A stretch of 62,254 nucleotides of DNA from Bradyrhizobium sp. WSM3983 (GCF_000473045.1 NZ_AXAY01000043.1:1-62254), one strand, 5' to 3'; shown: positions 44,682 to 52,562, counted from the stretch's first letter. The notes: generated by a model not told the origin, from the sequence alone. Numbers and translations: made by a program.

Positions 44682-44697
44682 TGTGAAGCAGATCACA
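44682..44697. promoter_or_regulatory. Perfect CRP-type binding site TGTGA-N6-TCACA
   Basis: TGTGAAGCAGATCACA is a full match to the CRP-family consensus, with outer A and T also paired (ATGTGA...TCACAT). The rhizobial FixK/FnrN box is TTGA-N6-TCAA, so this is the cAMP-receptor-like form. It lies 35 bases from the small membrane gene on the minus strand and 93 bases before the plus-strand frame at 44790, so either may be the target. Confidence 0.6.
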
Positions 44698-44789
44698 TCT
44701 CCCCGGATTCTTTCGGGGTACCTCCGGAACAGGACTGGCGGGTAGGGGATTGTCTCCCGTAATCTGCCACTAGGGAGACGAGGCAAGCG

Positions 44790-44996
44790 ATGCGGCCAGA
44801 ACGGCGGCTACAGGTTTGGCGAAGCGACGCCGGTAGCCGGCTCTGGCTGTCCGGGCTCATTGCCGCCATGGAGCATGTCGCGCAGCCTGAGCAGAGGCGT
44901 CTTCCGGTCGCACCTGAAACCCTCGCGGCATTCCGGGCCCAGCTAGCGTTACCGGCGTCTTGCCGGATCTCGTCGATTTCGACCCTGCGTCATTAG
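44790..44996 (+). CDS. Hypothetical protein (68 residues)
   Basis: ATG 44790 has GAGACGAGGCAAGC upstream as a possible ribosome site. The product is RPERRLQVWRSDAGSRLWLSGLIAAMEH..., basic and with no clear domain, and ends four bases before the convergent stop of the cyclopropane synthase gene. GC at third codon positions is only moderately high, so coding is not certain. Confidence 0.4.
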   Translation: MRPERRLQVWRSDAGSRLWLSGLIAAMEHVAQPEQRRLPVAPETLAAFRAQLALPASCRISSISTLRH

Positions 44997-44999
44997 AAC

Positions 45000-46250
45000 T
45001 CATTCACCAGCAAGCTTCAGCTTCGGCCTGGCGCCGCCCTCGAGGGCGCGCAGCCGGGCCTCTTCGTGCGCGATATAGTCGCGGGTCATGGGGACCACGC
45101 CCTGGCGCTTGGTGAGCTGGAGTTGGAAGTTCATCATACCCTGCTTGCGGAACGTCATCTCGCAGGCGGCGAGGTAAAACTCCCACATCAGCGCGAAGCG
45201 CTCGTCATAGAGCTGCACGGCTTCCTCGCGCCGCGCCATGAAGCGCTCGCGCCAGGCCTTCAGCGTCTCGGCATAATGCAGGCGCAGTATCTCGATGTCG
45301 CAGACCAGGAGGCCTGCGTCCTCGATCGCCGGCAATACCTCCGATAGCGACGGGATGTAGCCGCCGGGGAAGATGTATTTTGCGATCCAGGGATTGGTCG
45401 AATCCGGCCCCTGCGAGCGGCCGATCGAGTGCAGCAGCATTACGCCGTCATCGCTGAGCAGTTCGGCGCAGCGCTTGAAGTAAGTGTCGTAGAATATGGC
45501 TCCGACGTGCTCGAACATGCCGACCGAGACGATGCGGTCGAACGGGCCTTCGATGTCGCGATAGTCCTGGAGCAGGAAGCGCGCCTGTCGCGTCAGGCCT
45601 TTTTCGGCGGCACGCGCGTTCGCAATCTGCAACTGCTCCGTCGACAGCGTCACGCCGGTCACGTCGGCGCCTGCGATCTCGGCGAGATAGAGGCCGAGCC
45701 CGCCCCAGCCCGAGCCGATGTCAAGCACGCGTTCTCCGCCCTTGACCAGCAGCTTCGCGGCGACGTGGCGCTTCTTGGCCAGTTGCGCGTCGTCGAGTGT
45801 GGCGTCCTGTGTCTCGAAATAGGCGCAGCTATATTGCTTGTCGGCGTCCAGGAAGAGCGAATAGAGCCGCGCATCGAGATCATAGTGATGCGCGACGTTG
45901 CTGCGCGCGCGTCCCCGCGGATTGAACTGCCGCAGGTGCCGGACGAGATAGCGCAGGTGCCACCATGGTTTTGCCCATTGCGGCAACAGGTCGGGTTGAT
46001 CGAGCACGATCGCGAGGGCATCAGCTATATTGCCCCGCTCGACGACGAACTCGCCGTTCATATAGGCCTCGCCAAGCCCGAGCTCGGGATTGATGAGGAC
46101 CCTCCTTTGTGCGTCGTTAGTGACGAAGCGGACTTCGACCGGCTCGCCGGAGCCGTCGCCGACGGTGAACTTCGTTCCGCCTGCCGTGGTCACCGTCATC
46201 GATCCGCGGCGGATGAATTGAGACAAGAATTTACGCAACAAGCGGTCCAT
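45000..46250 (-). CDS. Cyclopropane-fatty-acid-synthase-like SAM methyltransferase
   Basis: A 416-residue protein of the CFAS family. The SAM-binding motif I is VLDIGSGWGGLGLYLAE near residue 200, followed by GVTLSTEQLQIANARA, the CFAS-type SVGMFEHVG and FFHSIG-like stretch LLHSIGRSQGPDSTNPWIAKYIFPGGYIPS (in parts). The N-terminal 130 residues form the lipid-binding module. It would transfer a methyl/methylene from SAM to unsaturated membrane phospholipids, or methylate a related lipid. ATG 46250 has GAGAGG upstream. Divergent from the cytochrome gene at 46511. Confidence 0.92.
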   Translation of the reverse strand: MDRLLRKFLSQFIRRGSMTVTTAGGTKFTVGDGSGEPVEVRFVTNDAQRRVLINPELGLGEAYMNGEFVVERGNIADALAIVLDQPDLLPQWAKPWWHLRYLVRHLRQFNPRGRARSNVAHHYDLDARLYSLFLDADKQYSCAYFETQDATLDDAQLAKKRHVAAKLLVKGGERVLDIGSGWGGLGLYLAEIAGADVTGVTLSTEQLQIANARAAEKGLTRQARFLLQDYRDIEGPFDRIVSVGMFEHVGAIFYDTYFKRCAELLSDDGVMLLHSIGRSQGPDSTNPWIAKYIFPGGYIPSLSEVLPAIEDAGLLVCDIEILRLHYAETLKAWRERFMARREEAVQLYDERFALMWEFYLAACEMTFRKQGMMNFQLQLTKRQGVVPMTRDYIAHEEARLRALEGGARPKLKLAGE

Positions 46251-46333
46251 CGACACACACCTCTCGAGCGAACCCGAAAAGAAGCGAACAACCCGGCCGT
46301 CACACATTCACACTTGGGAGACGATATTGTTCC

Positions 46334-46347
46334 CATGCGTTCGCATG
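46334..46347. promoter_or_regulatory. CATGCG-TT-CGCATG dyad upstream of cfa-like gene
   Basis: A perfect six-base inverted repeat lies 84 bases before the ATG at 46250, in a stretch without genes (46251-46510). It could be a regulator site for the methyltransferase gene or the divergent cytochrome gene. No regulator is implied. Confidence 0.3.
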
Positions 46348-46510
46348 TAAATCTAGGAAGCTTATTCCCGTCCCGCTAATGCGTTGTGATCAAACCCGAT
46401 ATTCGAAAATCGCGGGATCACATGCTTGACGAGTGCGCTTCCATTCGCAGCGCAATCGGCTAAAAGGTGACCCGCGCCGCGCCGGAGGCCGGCTGCTCTT
46501 TCGGATTTCA

Positions 46511-47530
46511 ATGGAGATGATGGGAATGTCGAGCCGAGCGCTCAGCCTCGCCACGGTGCTGCTCCTGATTGGCTTCGGAGCCACCGATGCCGCTCTCGCG
46601 CAGGCGACGAACCTCGAGGCCGGCAAGGCCCCTTCCCAGATCTTCGCGCAGACCTGCAATGCCTGCCACAAGAGCCCGCGAGGTCTGTTGAAGACGGTGG
46701 CACCGGGCTCGCTGCCGGGCTTCCTGCGACAGCACTACACCACCAGCCCGGACATGGCCGGCGTGCTGGCCTCGTTCCTCATCTCCAACGGTGCCACGGA
46801 CGCCCGCTACCAGTCCAAGGATGGTGGCAAGGACGGCAAGGACAAGAAGGACGGCGCCAAGGAGAAGGACGCCAACACGAATCCCGGGCAGTCGTCAGAG
46901 CATCAGGGTCGCCGCCAGCGCTCGCAGGAGGCCGCCAAGCCGGAGGGCGAGGGCGCTGCCAGCCCGGCGCCTGAAGGCCGCCAGAAGCGGGCGGCGCGGC
47001 CGAGCGAGGAGGGCGCCAGGGAAGGCGCAAAGCCCGAGGCCGTTACCGAACAGCCGCTCCAGGGCCGCAAAGGCAAGCGCATGAGCAAGCGCGGCAAGCC
47101 GGAGACGGACGACGCAGCCGCGCCGAAGGTTGAGCCCAAGGTCGATTCCAAGACTGAACCAAAGAGCGAGAGCGCCAAGGTCGATTCCGGTCGCGACGAA
47201 TCCAAGCCCGACAGCGCTAAGCCGGCCGAGAAGCCGGCAGAGGCCAAGCCTGAGAGCGCCAAGGTCGAGCCGAGCAGCGGCAGCGAGACGCCGGCGCTGC
47301 GCCCCGATCCGGTGCCGCAGGTGACGCCGGCCCCGCCGGCGGCCGCAAAGCCGGCTGAACCGGCTGCGCCCAAGCCTGCGGAAGCGGCCGTTTCCAAACC
47401 GGCCGAGCCCGCGCCCGGCTCCGAACCGGCGGCCAAGCCGGCAGAACCGGCACCGTCGGCACCCGCCACGGCGCCGTCACCTGCACCCGCCGAGTCCTCC
47501 GGTCCGCCGACGCCGCCGATCTCGCGATAA
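46511..47530 (+). CDS. c-type cytochrome-like protein with long disordered tail
   Basis: A 339-residue exported protein. A signal peptide (about residues 1-31) is followed by a short heme-binding segment CNACH (Cys49, Cys52, His53) within FAQTCNACHKSPRGLL, and a conserved GSLPGFLRQHYTTSPDMAGVLASFLISNG. From residue 100 to the end it is a Lys/Glu/Pro/Ala/Ser-rich low-complexity tail of more than 230 residues without folding motifs. Only one CxxCH is present and no distal Met ligand is evident. ATG 46511 fits a signal peptide; later in-frame ATGs at 46517, 46520 and 46526 are possible. Function unknown. Confidence 0.8.
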   Translation: MEMMGMSSRALSLATVLLLIGFGATDAALAQATNLEAGKAPSQIFAQTCNACHKSPRGLLKTVAPGSLPGFLRQHYTTSPDMAGVLASFLISNGATDARYQSKDGGKDGKDKKDGAKEKDANTNPGQSSEHQGRRQRSQEAAKPEGEGAASPAPEGRQKRAARPSEEGAREGAKPEAVTEQPLQGRKGKRMSKRGKPETDDAAAPKVEPKVDSKTEPKSESAKVDSGRDESKPDSAKPAEKPAEAKPESAKVEPSSGSETPALRPDPVPQVTPAPPAAAKPAEPAAPKPAEAAVSKPAEPAPGSEPAAKPAEPAPSAPATAPSPAPAESSGPPTPPISR

Positions 47531-47545
47531 GCCGATAATCCCGCG

Positions 47546-47586
47546 CAAAAACGAAGAGCCCGGCTGCCTGAGGCAGCCGGGCTTCG
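47546..47586 (-). terminator. Intrinsic terminator after rplI
   Basis: On the minus strand AGCCCGGCTGCC (47583-47572), loop TCA, GGCAGCCGGGCT (47568-47557) form a 12-bp stem, followed by CTTCGTTTTT. It lies 25 bases after the rplI stop. Confidence 0.8.
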
Positions 47587-47607
47587 CAGCCTGCGTAAAG
47601 GCGAGGC

Positions 47608-48213
47608 TTATTTCTCGGTCTCTTCCGCAGCCGGAGCCGGCTCGACCTCGTCGTGCTGGGCTTCCGGATCGAAGAACTCGCCGGCCGCGGCAATCGCCTC
47701 GGCGGCCGCGTCGCGGTCTTCGTTGCGGGTGGAGATGTCCTCGCCGCGGTTGATGCGCTCGGCCTCGTCCTGGCTGCGCGCCACGGTGACGGTGATCTCG
47801 ACTTCGACCTCGGGGTGGACGGCAACCGTGATGCTGCGCTTGCCGATGGTTTTGATCGGTGCGTCGAGTTGGACTTGCGGGCGGGACAGTGAAACGCCGT
47901 CGGCTTCGAACGCCATGACGATGTCACGCACATTGACCGACCCGAACAGCTGACCGGCTTCCGAGGCCTGCCGGATCACGATGATGTTCTTGCCTTCGAT
48001 CTTCTCGGCAACCTTGGCTGCCTCGCCCTTACTCTCGAGGTTGCGCGCCTCGAGGTCGGCCTTCATGCCATCATACTTGGCGCGGTTGTCGGCGGTGGCG
48101 CGCAGCGCCTTGCCGCGCTTGAGCAGGAAATTGCGGGCATAGCCGTCGCGAACCTTCACGACTTCGCCCATCTGGCCGAGCTTGCTCACGCGTTCCAGCA
48201 AAATGACTTCCAT
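47608..48213 (-). CDS. rplI: 50S ribosomal protein L9
   Basis: A 201-residue protein starting MEVILLERVSKLGQMGEVVKVRDGYARNFLLK, the L9 N-terminal rRNA-binding domain; the central helix and C-terminal domain follow (IIVIRQASEAGQLFGSVNVRDI). Compared with E. coli L9 (149 residues) there is an acidic C-terminal extension of about 50 residues typical of Alphaproteobacteria. It stabilises the L1-side of the large subunit. Last gene of the rpsF-rpsR-DUF2232-rplI cluster. Confidence 0.96.
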   Translation of the reverse strand: MEVILLERVSKLGQMGEVVKVRDGYARNFLLKRGKALRATADNRAKYDGMKADLEARNLESKGEAAKVAEKIEGKNIIVIRQASEAGQLFGSVNVRDIVMAFEADGVSLSRPQVQLDAPIKTIGKRSITVAVHPEVEVEITVTVARSQDEAERINRGEDISTRNEDRDAAAEAIAAAGEFFDPEAQHDEVEPAPAAEETEK

Positions 48214-48261
48214 ATTCGTTCTCCTTTGAAGTGCTCTGGGTTTTGAGTTTTCGGGTTGGAC

Positions 48262-49230
48262 TTAAGATGTCGGCAATGGCGGCGGTTGCCGGTTGCGCAG
48301 GAAGCGCTCGCGGAAGCCGAACACGGCGTCCGCGAGCCCAAGGGCGGTCAGCAGGATGAGGCTCACGCTAAACATGAAGACGATGGCGTAGGCGGTAGCG
48401 AGCCAAATGCCACGATTGGCGAGGTCGCGCGTGATGGTGTGCAGAACGGCAAGGCCGACCAGCGCATAGGCCATCATCAAAACCGTCGTGACGACGACGG
48501 CGAGAATGCCAATCATCCCGCTGAAGAAGCTGAAGGCAAGCGCAACACAGAGTGCCACCAGGGTCATCGGCGGCAAGCTGGTGCCGCTGAGGTTCGGCCA
48601 GGGCCGATGCAGCCGACCTGAAACAGCTGCGACCTTGGCGGCAAGCCAGAGATTCAAGGTCAGCGTCGCCATCTGCGATGCGGCGACCAGAACCGGAATG
48701 ACCGCGACCATCAGGCCGACGCGGGGATCACTCTCCGTAACGGTCGTCTCGCTCACCAGTGAAAGAATTTTGGCGAAGCCGCGGTGCATCGCGTCGCTGA
48801 TGGCCGATGCATCACTTCCCAGCGAATACAGAGATCCAGCGGTCAGCAGCGTCGCCAGCGCCGCAATCCAGAGCAGGATACGTCCAAGCGGATACCATTC
48901 GACCTGGGGCGAAGCAGCATCGGTGCTCGCGATGCCGCCAGCCATGGGTCTTCCCAGCATGGCGAGATGGCCAAGCCACCAGGCCGGCAGCGCGAACGCG
49001 AGACCGTAGCCGAGGGCGAGGGGCGGGCTGAGCGCGCCAGCGATGACGAGCGTCGCGACGAGGCCACCGAGTGCGCCGCAGAGCGGTCCCCAGGCGATGG
49101 CGGCGAGCATGAGCGGCAGCGGAGCGAGGTAAACCAGGACGAGCGAGATCAGCGCGCCCGACACGATCGAGGCGAACATCAGGGCCGACGCAGCGCCGGC
49201 GATCAGGGCTATCAGTCCAAATACCATCAT
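48262..49230 (-). CDS. DUF2232 membrane protein
   Basis: A 322-residue protein with eight predicted membrane helices, starting MMVFGLIALIAGAASALMFASI and containing LVLVYLAPLPLMLAAIAWGP and the later GLADAVFGFRERFLRN end. DUF2232 proteins are found in Alphaproteobacteria between rpsR and rplI, which is the case here except for an inserted PEP-CTERM gene. The fold resembles S-component-like small transporters, but no substrate is known. A promoter with TTGACC-17-GATAAT lies upstream. Confidence 0.9.
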   Translation of the reverse strand: MMVFGLIALIAGAASALMFASIVSGALISLVLVYLAPLPLMLAAIAWGPLCGALGGLVATLVIAGALSPPLALGYGLAFALPAWWLGHLAMLGRPMAGGIASTDAASPQVEWYPLGRILLWIAALATLLTAGSLYSLGSDASAISDAMHRGFAKILSLVSETTVTESDPRVGLMVAVIPVLVAASQMATLTLNLWLAAKVAAVSGRLHRPWPNLSGTSLPPMTLVALCVALAFSFFSGMIGILAVVVTTVLMMAYALVGLAVLHTITRDLANRGIWLATAYAIVFMFSVSLILLTALGLADAVFGFRERFLRNRQPPPLPTS

Positions 49231-49283
49231 CAGCTGTCCCGCTCCCTTCGAGCGGTTAGAGCGAGACCAGCGGAACCGCTAGT

Positions 49284-49312
49284 ATTATCAGTGGCTTATG
49301 CAGATCGGTCAA
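49284..49312 (-). promoter_or_regulatory. Sigma-70-type promoter for DUF2232-rplI
   Basis: On the minus strand TTGACC (49312-49307), 17-base spacer, GATAAT (49289-49284). The start of transcription would be near 49277, 47 bases before the DUF2232 ATG. This gives the downstream half of the ribosomal cluster a promoter of its own. Confidence 0.6.
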
Positions 49313-49318
49313 TGCTCT

Positions 49319-49342
49319 GTAGCAGAAACCGTAGCAGAAACC
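49319..49342. repeat. Tandem 12-mer repeat
   Basis: GTAGCAGAAACC occurs twice in a row just upstream of the DUF2232 promoter. It may be slippage in the insertion boundary; no function seen. Confidence 0.6.
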
Positions 49343-49392
49343 TCAGCTCGCTCAGCCCTGCGAACTACCTCGCGGCAGTCGCAAACGAATGA

Positions 49393-49500
49393 GGCTCCCC
49401 GCGGGGAGCCCCAAACCAATGCCGGCCTTCTATCTGCTTTCGTCCGGATGTTCAACGCCCAATCACCGCGATCCCGGGGGAAGACCGCCTGCAGGCGGTC
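49393..49500 (-). terminator. Two hairpins downstream of the PEP-CTERM gene
   Basis: GGCTCCCC-GC-GGGGAGCC (49393-49410) and GACCGCCT-GC-AGGCGGTC (49483-49500) are perfect dyads 31-138 bases after the stop of the gene at 49531. The T-runs after them are weak, so they are terminator-like rather than proven terminators. Confidence 0.5.
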
Positions 49501-49530
49501 TCTCTGCTGGCTGGCGTTGAGCGCCGAAGA

Positions 49531-50193
49531 TCAGGCTGCGCCCAACGCTGAGCTCCTGCGGCGATGGAGGAGAAAACCGAAGCCACAGAATCCGAGCATC
49601 ATCATGGCCCAGGTCGACGGCTCCGGCACCGCGCGTGCAAACTGGATGTCGATGAGACCTGCGGAGCCGGGCGGAAAGACGACTCCTGCCAGATTGACCG
49701 AGACCGAGTTGGCCGTGAAGCCGATATCGGAATCGGTCAAACCGGTCACGTTGCTGTTTGAATCCACGAACGCGGAGATGATCGGCGACAGTCCATTCGG
49801 ACCCGAAATGTTGAATCCGTTGAACGGAAAGACGCCCAGCCCCGCGCCATTCGGATAGTTGGCTATCGGGTAGTCGTAGCTGATCTGCACCTCATCGGGT
49901 CCAATCCCGACGACCGAGAACGTCGCCGGAAAAAGGTTGGCGAACGTGCTCAGGTGTAGTGACCCGTCGGCAACAAAGGTAATCGGGCTTCCCGGGAATA
50001 CATTTCCGTAATTCGGAAAGTAGTAGTTGAAGGTCAGGGTTTGGTTGTCCCAGGTCGAGGCTGTGGACGGTGACGCAGATACGTTCACCAGCATCGCCGA
50101 AATGAACAACGTCGTTGCCGCATGTTTCAACGAGGCAACCGTGAGAATCTTGGTCGCGAAAATCCTGACGTCATCTAGAAAACCGGTGCGCAT
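49531..50193 (-). CDS. PEP-CTERM domain secreted protein
   Basis: A 220-residue secreted protein. A signal sequence around residues 15-42 precedes a beta-rich region (WDNQTLTFNYYFPNYGNVFPG, SPITFVADGSLHLSTF). The C-terminus is a full PEP-CTERM tag: VPEPSTWAMMMLGFCGFGFLL followed by HRRR. Such proteins are cut and anchored or released by an exosortase (EpsH) system, linked to exopolysaccharide. No epsH gene is in the window. ATG 50193 has GGAGG five bases upstream. It sits between rpsR and the DUF2232 gene. Confidence 0.9.
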   Translation of the reverse strand: MRTGFLDDVRIFATKILTVASLKHAATTLFISAMLVNVSASPSTASTWDNQTLTFNYYFPNYGNVFPGSPITFVADGSLHLSTFANLFPATFSVVGIGPDEVQISYDYPIANYPNGAGLGVFPFNGFNISGPNGLSPIISAFVDSNSNVTGLTDSDIGFTANSVSVNLAGVVFPPGSAGLIDIQFARAVPEPSTWAMMMLGFCGFGFLLHRRRSSALGAA

Positions 50194-50549
50194 TCTGCCT
50201 CCATTCAATCTGGTCGGCTCGAGATCGGCCAGATGCGCAGTATTTTTGTCGATGGAATTCCTGTCAATTGCGCGGCGCGACAGAAGCATTGCTTTCCGCG
50301 CCGCAAGTAGCGAGGCGAGACTGCAGGACGAATTCGCGGATCGCAGCTTGCCCTGGCCTGACCCGCCTTTTGCCCGCTTGGCAAAGCCCAAGGGCCCCTG
50401 CGAATCCCTCGCCGTTAGTCCCACGCAGGCCATGATCCAACAAGAGTTGGTGTGCCGGCGAGGCCGGCCTGGCGGGCGCATGCGGAGCGACGCAGGCCAG
50501 GGATGCGAGATCAGAGACCACCGGTAGAATCGAGTTTGGGCGAACCTCC

Positions 50550-50576
50550 AAAAGAAAAGCCGCCCAAACGGCGGCT
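50550..50576 (-). terminator. Intrinsic terminator before the PEP-CTERM gene
   Basis: Reading the minus strand, AGCCGCC (50576-50570), loop GTTTG, GGCGGCT (50564-50558), then TTTCTTTT. It lies 190 bases after rpsR and would end rpsF-rpsR transcription. Confidence 0.75.
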
Positions 50577-50729
50577 CTCCGATTCAAATCTCGCCAACGC
50601 AGATCAGGGCGCACGCAACGCTGCGATCCTCCGCCGGTGGGCGGGGATGGCCGCGCCGGCGAATCGAGAGGTGCCATGGCCAAATCGAGACGTCGTGTAT
50701 CGGCGTGGCCTGACAGAAATTCGGATGAC

Positions 50730-50755
50730 GACCGGCGGCTCGACTGCCGCCGGTC
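50730..50755 (-). terminator. GC-rich hairpin directly after rpsR
   Basis: GACCGGCGGC-TCGACT-GCCGCCGGTC, a 10-bp stem 12 bases after the rpsR stop (minus strand). It lacks a T-run; probably mRNA 3'-end protection or pausing rather than a strong terminator. Confidence 0.5.
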
Positions 50756-50767
50756 GAGTTGGTCGTG

Positions 50768-51007
50768 CTAGCGAATGACGTAGGGCAGCAGGCCCAGGAA
50801 CCGCGCGCGTTTGATGGCGCGGGCGAGCTCACGCTGCTTCTTCGCGGACACCGCGGTGATGCGGCTCGGCACGATCTTGCCGCGCTCGGAGACGTAACGC
50901 ATCAAGAGCTTGGAGTCCTTGTAGTCGATCTTCGGAGCATTCGCGCCCGTGAACGGGCAGCTCTTGCGACGACGGAAAAACGGGCGGCGTGCACCAGCTT
51001 CAGCCAT
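50768..51007 (-). CDS. rpsR: 30S ribosomal protein S18
   Basis: A 79-residue protein with the S18 core: RRPFFRRRKSCPFTGANAPK, then DYKDSKLLMRYVSERGKIVP and RARFLGLLPYVI at the end. S18 pairs with S6 on the small-subunit platform. It follows rpsF, five bases apart, on the same strand. Confidence 0.97.
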   Translation of the reverse strand: MAEAGARRPFFRRRKSCPFTGANAPKIDYKDSKLLMRYVSERGKIVPSRITAVSAKKQRELARAIKRARFLGLLPYVIR

Positions 51008-51012
51008 TGTTC

Positions 51013-51513
51013 TTACTCCCCATCCGTCGTGGTTTCAGCGTCTTCGCGCGGACGGCGCGGGCCGCGATCGCCGCGGAAGCCACCACCGTCGCGATCACCA
51101 CCACGGAAACCACCTTCGCGGTCGCCACGGAAGCCGCCGCCTTCACGATCGCGGAATCCACCGCCACGGTCATCACGCTCGCGATCGCGATCGGCCTTGC
51201 GCATCATCGCAGACGGACCTTCCTCGAGCTCTTCGACGCGGACGCTGAGATAGCGGATCACGTCTTCGCTGATGCGCTCCTGGCGCTCGATCTCGGCGAT
51301 CGCCGCGGAGGGCGCGTCGATGTTGAGCAGCACGAAGTGCGCCTTGCGGTTCTTGTTCATGCGGTAGGTGAGGGAGCGAACGCCCCAATTCTCGGTCTTG
51401 GTGACCTTTCCGCCGAGACCTTCGACGATGCCGGTCATCTGCGCAGTCAGCTCTTCGACCTGCTGCGTGCTCGCGTCTTGGCGCGCGAGAAAAACATGCT
51501 CATAGAGAGCCAT
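51013..51513 (-). CDS. rpsF: 30S ribosomal protein S6 with RGG-rich tail
   Basis: A 166-residue protein. The first 95 residues are canonical S6 (MALYEHVFLARQDASTQQV, KTENWGVRSLTYRMNKNRKA, HFVLLNID). The last 60 residues are a low-complexity tail of repeated GGGFRD/GGFRGDREG units, ending in acidic residues. In E. coli the S6 tail gains glutamates after translation; here the RGG repeats would add RNA-binding capacity. First gene of the cluster; a predicted promoter lies 185 bases upstream. Confidence 0.96.
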   Translation of the reverse strand: MALYEHVFLARQDASTQQVEELTAQMTGIVEGLGGKVTKTENWGVRSLTYRMNKNRKAHFVLLNIDAPSAAIAEIERQERISEDVIRYLSVRVEELEEGPSAMMRKADRDRERDDRGGGFRDREGGGFRGDREGGFRGGDRDGGGFRGDRGPRRPREDAETTTDGE

Positions 51514-51704
51514 TGTCGTCCTTTCCTCGTGTTAGCGCATTGCCCGGCGTCAAGCCCTTAAGAGACCTTCGGAAAGGACTCTGGGATTAAGCTCAGAAGG
51601 CGGAAACACGGGACGACGGGCCGACTGGCCCTGCCACACCAAAATCAAGAATGATTTGCTGAGACCGTCCGTTCAGCTCCCGGCCGGGGTCTGCGGATGC
51701 CCGC

Positions 51705-51732
51705 GTTATACGGATTTTGGCCGGCTTGGCAA
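51705..51732 (-). promoter_or_regulatory. Sigma-70-type promoter for rpsF
   Basis: On the minus strand TTGCCA (51732-51727), 16-base spacer, TATAAC (51710-51705). Start near 51698, giving a 185-base leader before rpsF. The leader has a GGGCC-AGTC-GGCCC hairpin; whether it carries an S6:S18 autoregulation motif could not be decided. Confidence 0.55.
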
Positions 51733-51805
51733 GGTTTGAGGGCCGTGTTTTCGGCCCGGGCGGCTCCGGAGGGGTGGAGACCAGTCCTCCCATACCATAT
51801 CTGGC

Positions 51806-51841
51806 TTGATTTATTTGTTTGTATATCATACAAATAAATCA
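51806..51841 (+). promoter_or_regulatory. DesT-like operator and promoter
   Basis: TGATTTATTTG (51807-51817) and CAAATAAATCA (51831-51841) are perfect inverted 11-mers; the centre contains a second dyad TTTGTAT-ATC-ATACAAA. TTGATT (51806-51811) and TACAAA (51829-51834) with a 17-base spacer are a possible promoter inside the operator. Fatty-acid TetR repressors such as DesT use sites of this kind. Confidence 0.65.
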
Positions 51842-51854
51842 GAGAAAGGATCCG

Positions 51855-52559
51855 ATGGTGGAAAAGTCGACCCAGGAGCCGATCGAGGCCGCTGGCGACC
51901 CCAAACATGCCGCGCGGGCAACGCGTTCGGCCGGACGCAAGATGCGTTCCCTGCTGCTGGATGCCGCCAGCCCGCTGTTCCGGGAGCGGGGGCTGTCGGG
52001 CACCGCGATCGCCGATATCGCAGCCGCGGCGGACGCGTTCCCGAGCCAGATCACCTATTACTTCCGCACCAAGGAGGCGCTGTTCGTCGAATGCGCCTGC
52101 CGCGATCTGCTGTATCTGGCGCGCGCGACCGAGCAGGCGGCGCTGAAAGCGCGCACGCCGCGGGAATACACCCGCGCGCTGGCCGAGACCGTGACCGCGA
52201 GCGATTCGATCCCCTTCTTCGCCGAGGCGCTGACGCTGACGCGGCGGCGCCAGGATCTGGCGCCATTGGTCGAGCGCACCATCGAGCGCCTGCACGGCGA
52301 AGGCGCGCGCGCCTATGCGGGTCAGGTGGCCCGCCATCGCTGGCGCTCGCTGCGCGCGCCCGACGAAAGCTCGCGACGGTTCTGGGCGGTCGCCATCGGA
52401 ATCATTCTCGAAGGCTACGCCATGGGCCGCTCGCCAGAGGTACTCTGCGCCGAGATGCTGCGTGTGCTCGGCGAGCAGGCAAAATCCGCAGGCGACACTG
52501 CGCGCCTGCGTCTCGTCGACGAGCGCGACGTATCAAGTCAATCGAACGAGGAGGGGTAG
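51855..52559 (+). CDS. TetR family regulator of the adjacent desaturase
   Basis: A 234-residue TetR-type repressor. The helix-turn-helix is in LLLDAASPLFRERGLSGTAI and ITYYFRTKEALFVEC (about residues 35-80); the C-terminal helical domain is long, as in fatty-acid-responsive members. ATG 51855 has AAAGGA five bases upstream; an ATG at 51819 inside the operator is less likely. The desaturase gene begins four bases after its stop and the operator is just upstream, so it most likely represses the whole two-gene operon in response to an acyl-CoA. Confidence 0.92.
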   Translation: MVEKSTQEPIEAAGDPKHAARATRSAGRKMRSLLLDAASPLFRERGLSGTAIADIAAAADAFPSQITYYFRTKEALFVECACRDLLYLARATEQAALKARTPREYTRALAETVTASDSIPFFAEALTLTRRRQDLAPLVERTIERLHGEGARAYAGQVARHRWRSLRAPDESSRRFWAVAIGIILEGYAMGRSPEVLCAEMLRVLGEQAKSAGDTARLRLVDERDVSSQSNEEG

Positions 52560-52562
52560 GTC

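Larger units (their letters stand above)
50194..50767. other. Intergenic stretch between rpsR and the PEP-CTERM gene
   Basis: About 570 bases with no supported gene. It holds a terminator (50550-50576), a hairpin (50730-50755) and GC-mixed sequence near 50260-50480 with fragments such as GCGGAGCGACGCAGG that look like decayed repeat. A promoter for the PEP-CTERM gene must also lie here, not localised. Confidence 0.4.

Noticed and set aside
51514..51698. S6:S18 autoregulatory RNA motif in the rpsF leader
   Set aside because: The leader is there and has hairpins, but I could not find the CCG bulge and loop pattern with confidence.
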